64,000 nucleotides of DNA from Trichoplax adhaerens (taxonomy: Eukaryota > Placozoa > Uniplacotomia > Trichoplacea > Trichoplacidae): the NCBI RefSeq assembly GCF_000150275.1, contig NW_002060954.1:496287-560286 (forward strand), given 5' to 3'. Both the position numbers and the translations under genes were made by a program. Within the stretch, counting starts at the first letter, position 1; each line of letters begins with the position of its first letter. This document shows positions 63,215-64,000 of the stretch, one piece after another. The notes beneath the pieces were generated by a model. The model was not told the origin of the DNA. It worked only from the letters and a program-made list of their open reading frames with translations, and ran no database searches.

Positions 63215-63475
63215 TTAATGAGTCTTAAATTTCCATGACTGGCGGCACATTGGACAAGTCTGATCTTGATAATTCTGTGATTGCAACCATTTCAAAATAC
63301 AATGTACATGAAAACAATGCGAACATTCACCCCATACTATTGTACAATCATCACCAGGTAGTTTACACTCCGGGCAGCAAGAATCGAAGGGCATTCTACA
63401 GATACCACAATTGTCATCATTCACTTGCCATTTCCAACTTGCTACACCTATCCATTTCTGTATAGTTACTTTCAT
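63215..63475 (-). CDS. ANAPC11: APC11, RING-H2 subunit of the anaphase-promoting complex
   Basis: Catalytic RING subunit that, with the APC2 cullin, recruits E2 enzymes for ubiquitylation of cyclins and securin. Single exon, 86 residues (human 84). The sequence is clearly diagnostic: MKVTIQKWIGVASWKW, DDNCGICRMPFDSCCPECKL, PGDDCTIVWGECSHCFHVHC, ILKWLQSQ, TCPMCRQSWKFK. All RING-H2 ligands and the extra APC11 zinc ligands (CCPEC) are in place. The start matches the family N-terminus. Its upstream side carries a GTACW cluster beginning about 75 bp away. Confidence 0.98.
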   Translation of the reverse strand: MKVTIQKWIGVASWKWQVNDDNCGICRMPFDSCCPECKLPGDDCTIVWGECSHCFHVHCILKWLQSQNYQDQTCPMCRQSWKFKTH

Positions 63476-63544
63476 GATAATTTTGACTTTAGGTTCACTA
63501 CCGAGTAAAACGTTCGCCAGATATTGTACTATATCTTGATCTTT

Positions 63545-63980
63545 TAACCGTGGCTGTACAGTAAGTACGGTTCTGTGCTGAACTGCCTAGTGTACAGTAT
63601 CATGGACTACTTACTACAGTACTGTACAGCGTGGACTGCACCGGAGATGTCGTGCACCCAGAGGTCTTCATGGTCTAGTCCGAACCCTGTGTACAGTATA
63701 GCGCGTTTAACCGCCACTCAAATTTGAAATCACGCATGCAGAATGACTGGTTAAATCATCACAGCGATAAAAGAAAAAACTTTTTATCTTGGGTTCGGTA
63801 CTACACAGTACAGTACAGTACAGTACGATAAGTTAGCACTGTACAGTACAGTACAGTACAGTACTGTACAGTACAGTACTGTACAGTACAGTATGCTTTT
63901 TTCTGAACTCTACAGTACAGTATGCTTTTTTCTGAACTCTACAGTACAGTACACTGTAAATGTATGTACTGTACTGTACA
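63545..63980. repeat. GTACW palindromic repeat cluster, ANAPC11 upstream
   Basis: It contains the longest perfect lattice in the window, ten consecutive GTACW units at 63841-63890 with W reading A A A A T A A T A A. It also has a 29-bp tandem duplication (63883-63911 and 63912-63940) pairing two GTACA units with TATGCTTTTTTCTGAACTCT. The motif TGTACAGT(AT)CATGGACTA is at 63591-63609. The cluster probably continues past the right edge. Confidence 0.9.
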
Positions 63981-64000
63981 GTACTATGGAACCAGTCTTT

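Noticed and set aside
1-64000. CRISPR arrays, operons, ribosome-binding sites, insertion sequences
   Set aside because: Interrupted genes with spliceosomal introns show this is animal nuclear DNA. The GTACW arrays have no regular spacers and are not CRISPR-like.

Overview
The window is nuclear DNA of an animal. It is AT-rich and gene-dense, and the genes are split by many short GT-AG introns. The products are animal-type orthologues: a TAO kinase, a myotubularin with a FYVE domain, a CLIP-170 protein, and the VPS29, TMX2, Derlin, GLE1, ZCCHC8, RNF10, RPB11, EMG1 and APC11 families. The compact layout, long CDS exons and presence of U12-type introns fit a non-bilaterian animal such as a placozoan or sponge. 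That placement is inference. I rebuilt 12 genes exon by exon from splice signals, reading phase and remembered family sequences. Nine of them close in frame from start to stop.

Layout: TAOK (-, 5' part only, runs off the left edge); FAM216-like (+); VPS29 (-); MTMR3/4-like (+); TMX2 (-); DERL2 (+); GLE1 (-); ZCCHC8-like (-); RNF10 (+); CLIP1-like (+); POLR2J (-); EMG1 (+); ANAPC11 (-). The genes alternate almost strictly, giving five divergent and five convergent pairs. They are housekeeping genes in membrane traffic (VPS29, MTMR), ER function (TMX2, DERL2), RNA export and turnover (GLE1, ZCCHC8), ubiquitin ligation (RNF10, ANAPC11), microtubules (CLIP1), transcription (POLR2J) and ribosome assembly (EMG1). 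No shared pathway is apparent.

The most striking non-genic feature is a dense set of self-complementary arrays. They are built on a 5-bp lattice: the palindromic tetramer GTAC followed by one A or T (GTACW), with A and T switching freely from unit to unit. Dense arrays occur between divergent genes and upstream of CLIP1 and ANAPC11. They are absent from all five convergent 3'-3' intervals and from coding exons. A few short runs lie in first introns and upstream of GLE1. Foldback hairpins and a recurring 17-bp motif accompany them. This looks like an undescribed promoter-associated repeat or regulatory system.

Splicing oddities include two consecutive U12-type introns in DERL2, one apparently ending in GG; a GC-AG intron in EMG1; a VPS29 coding exon that is only the ATG; and a 2,363-residue CLIP-170 relative with just two introns.
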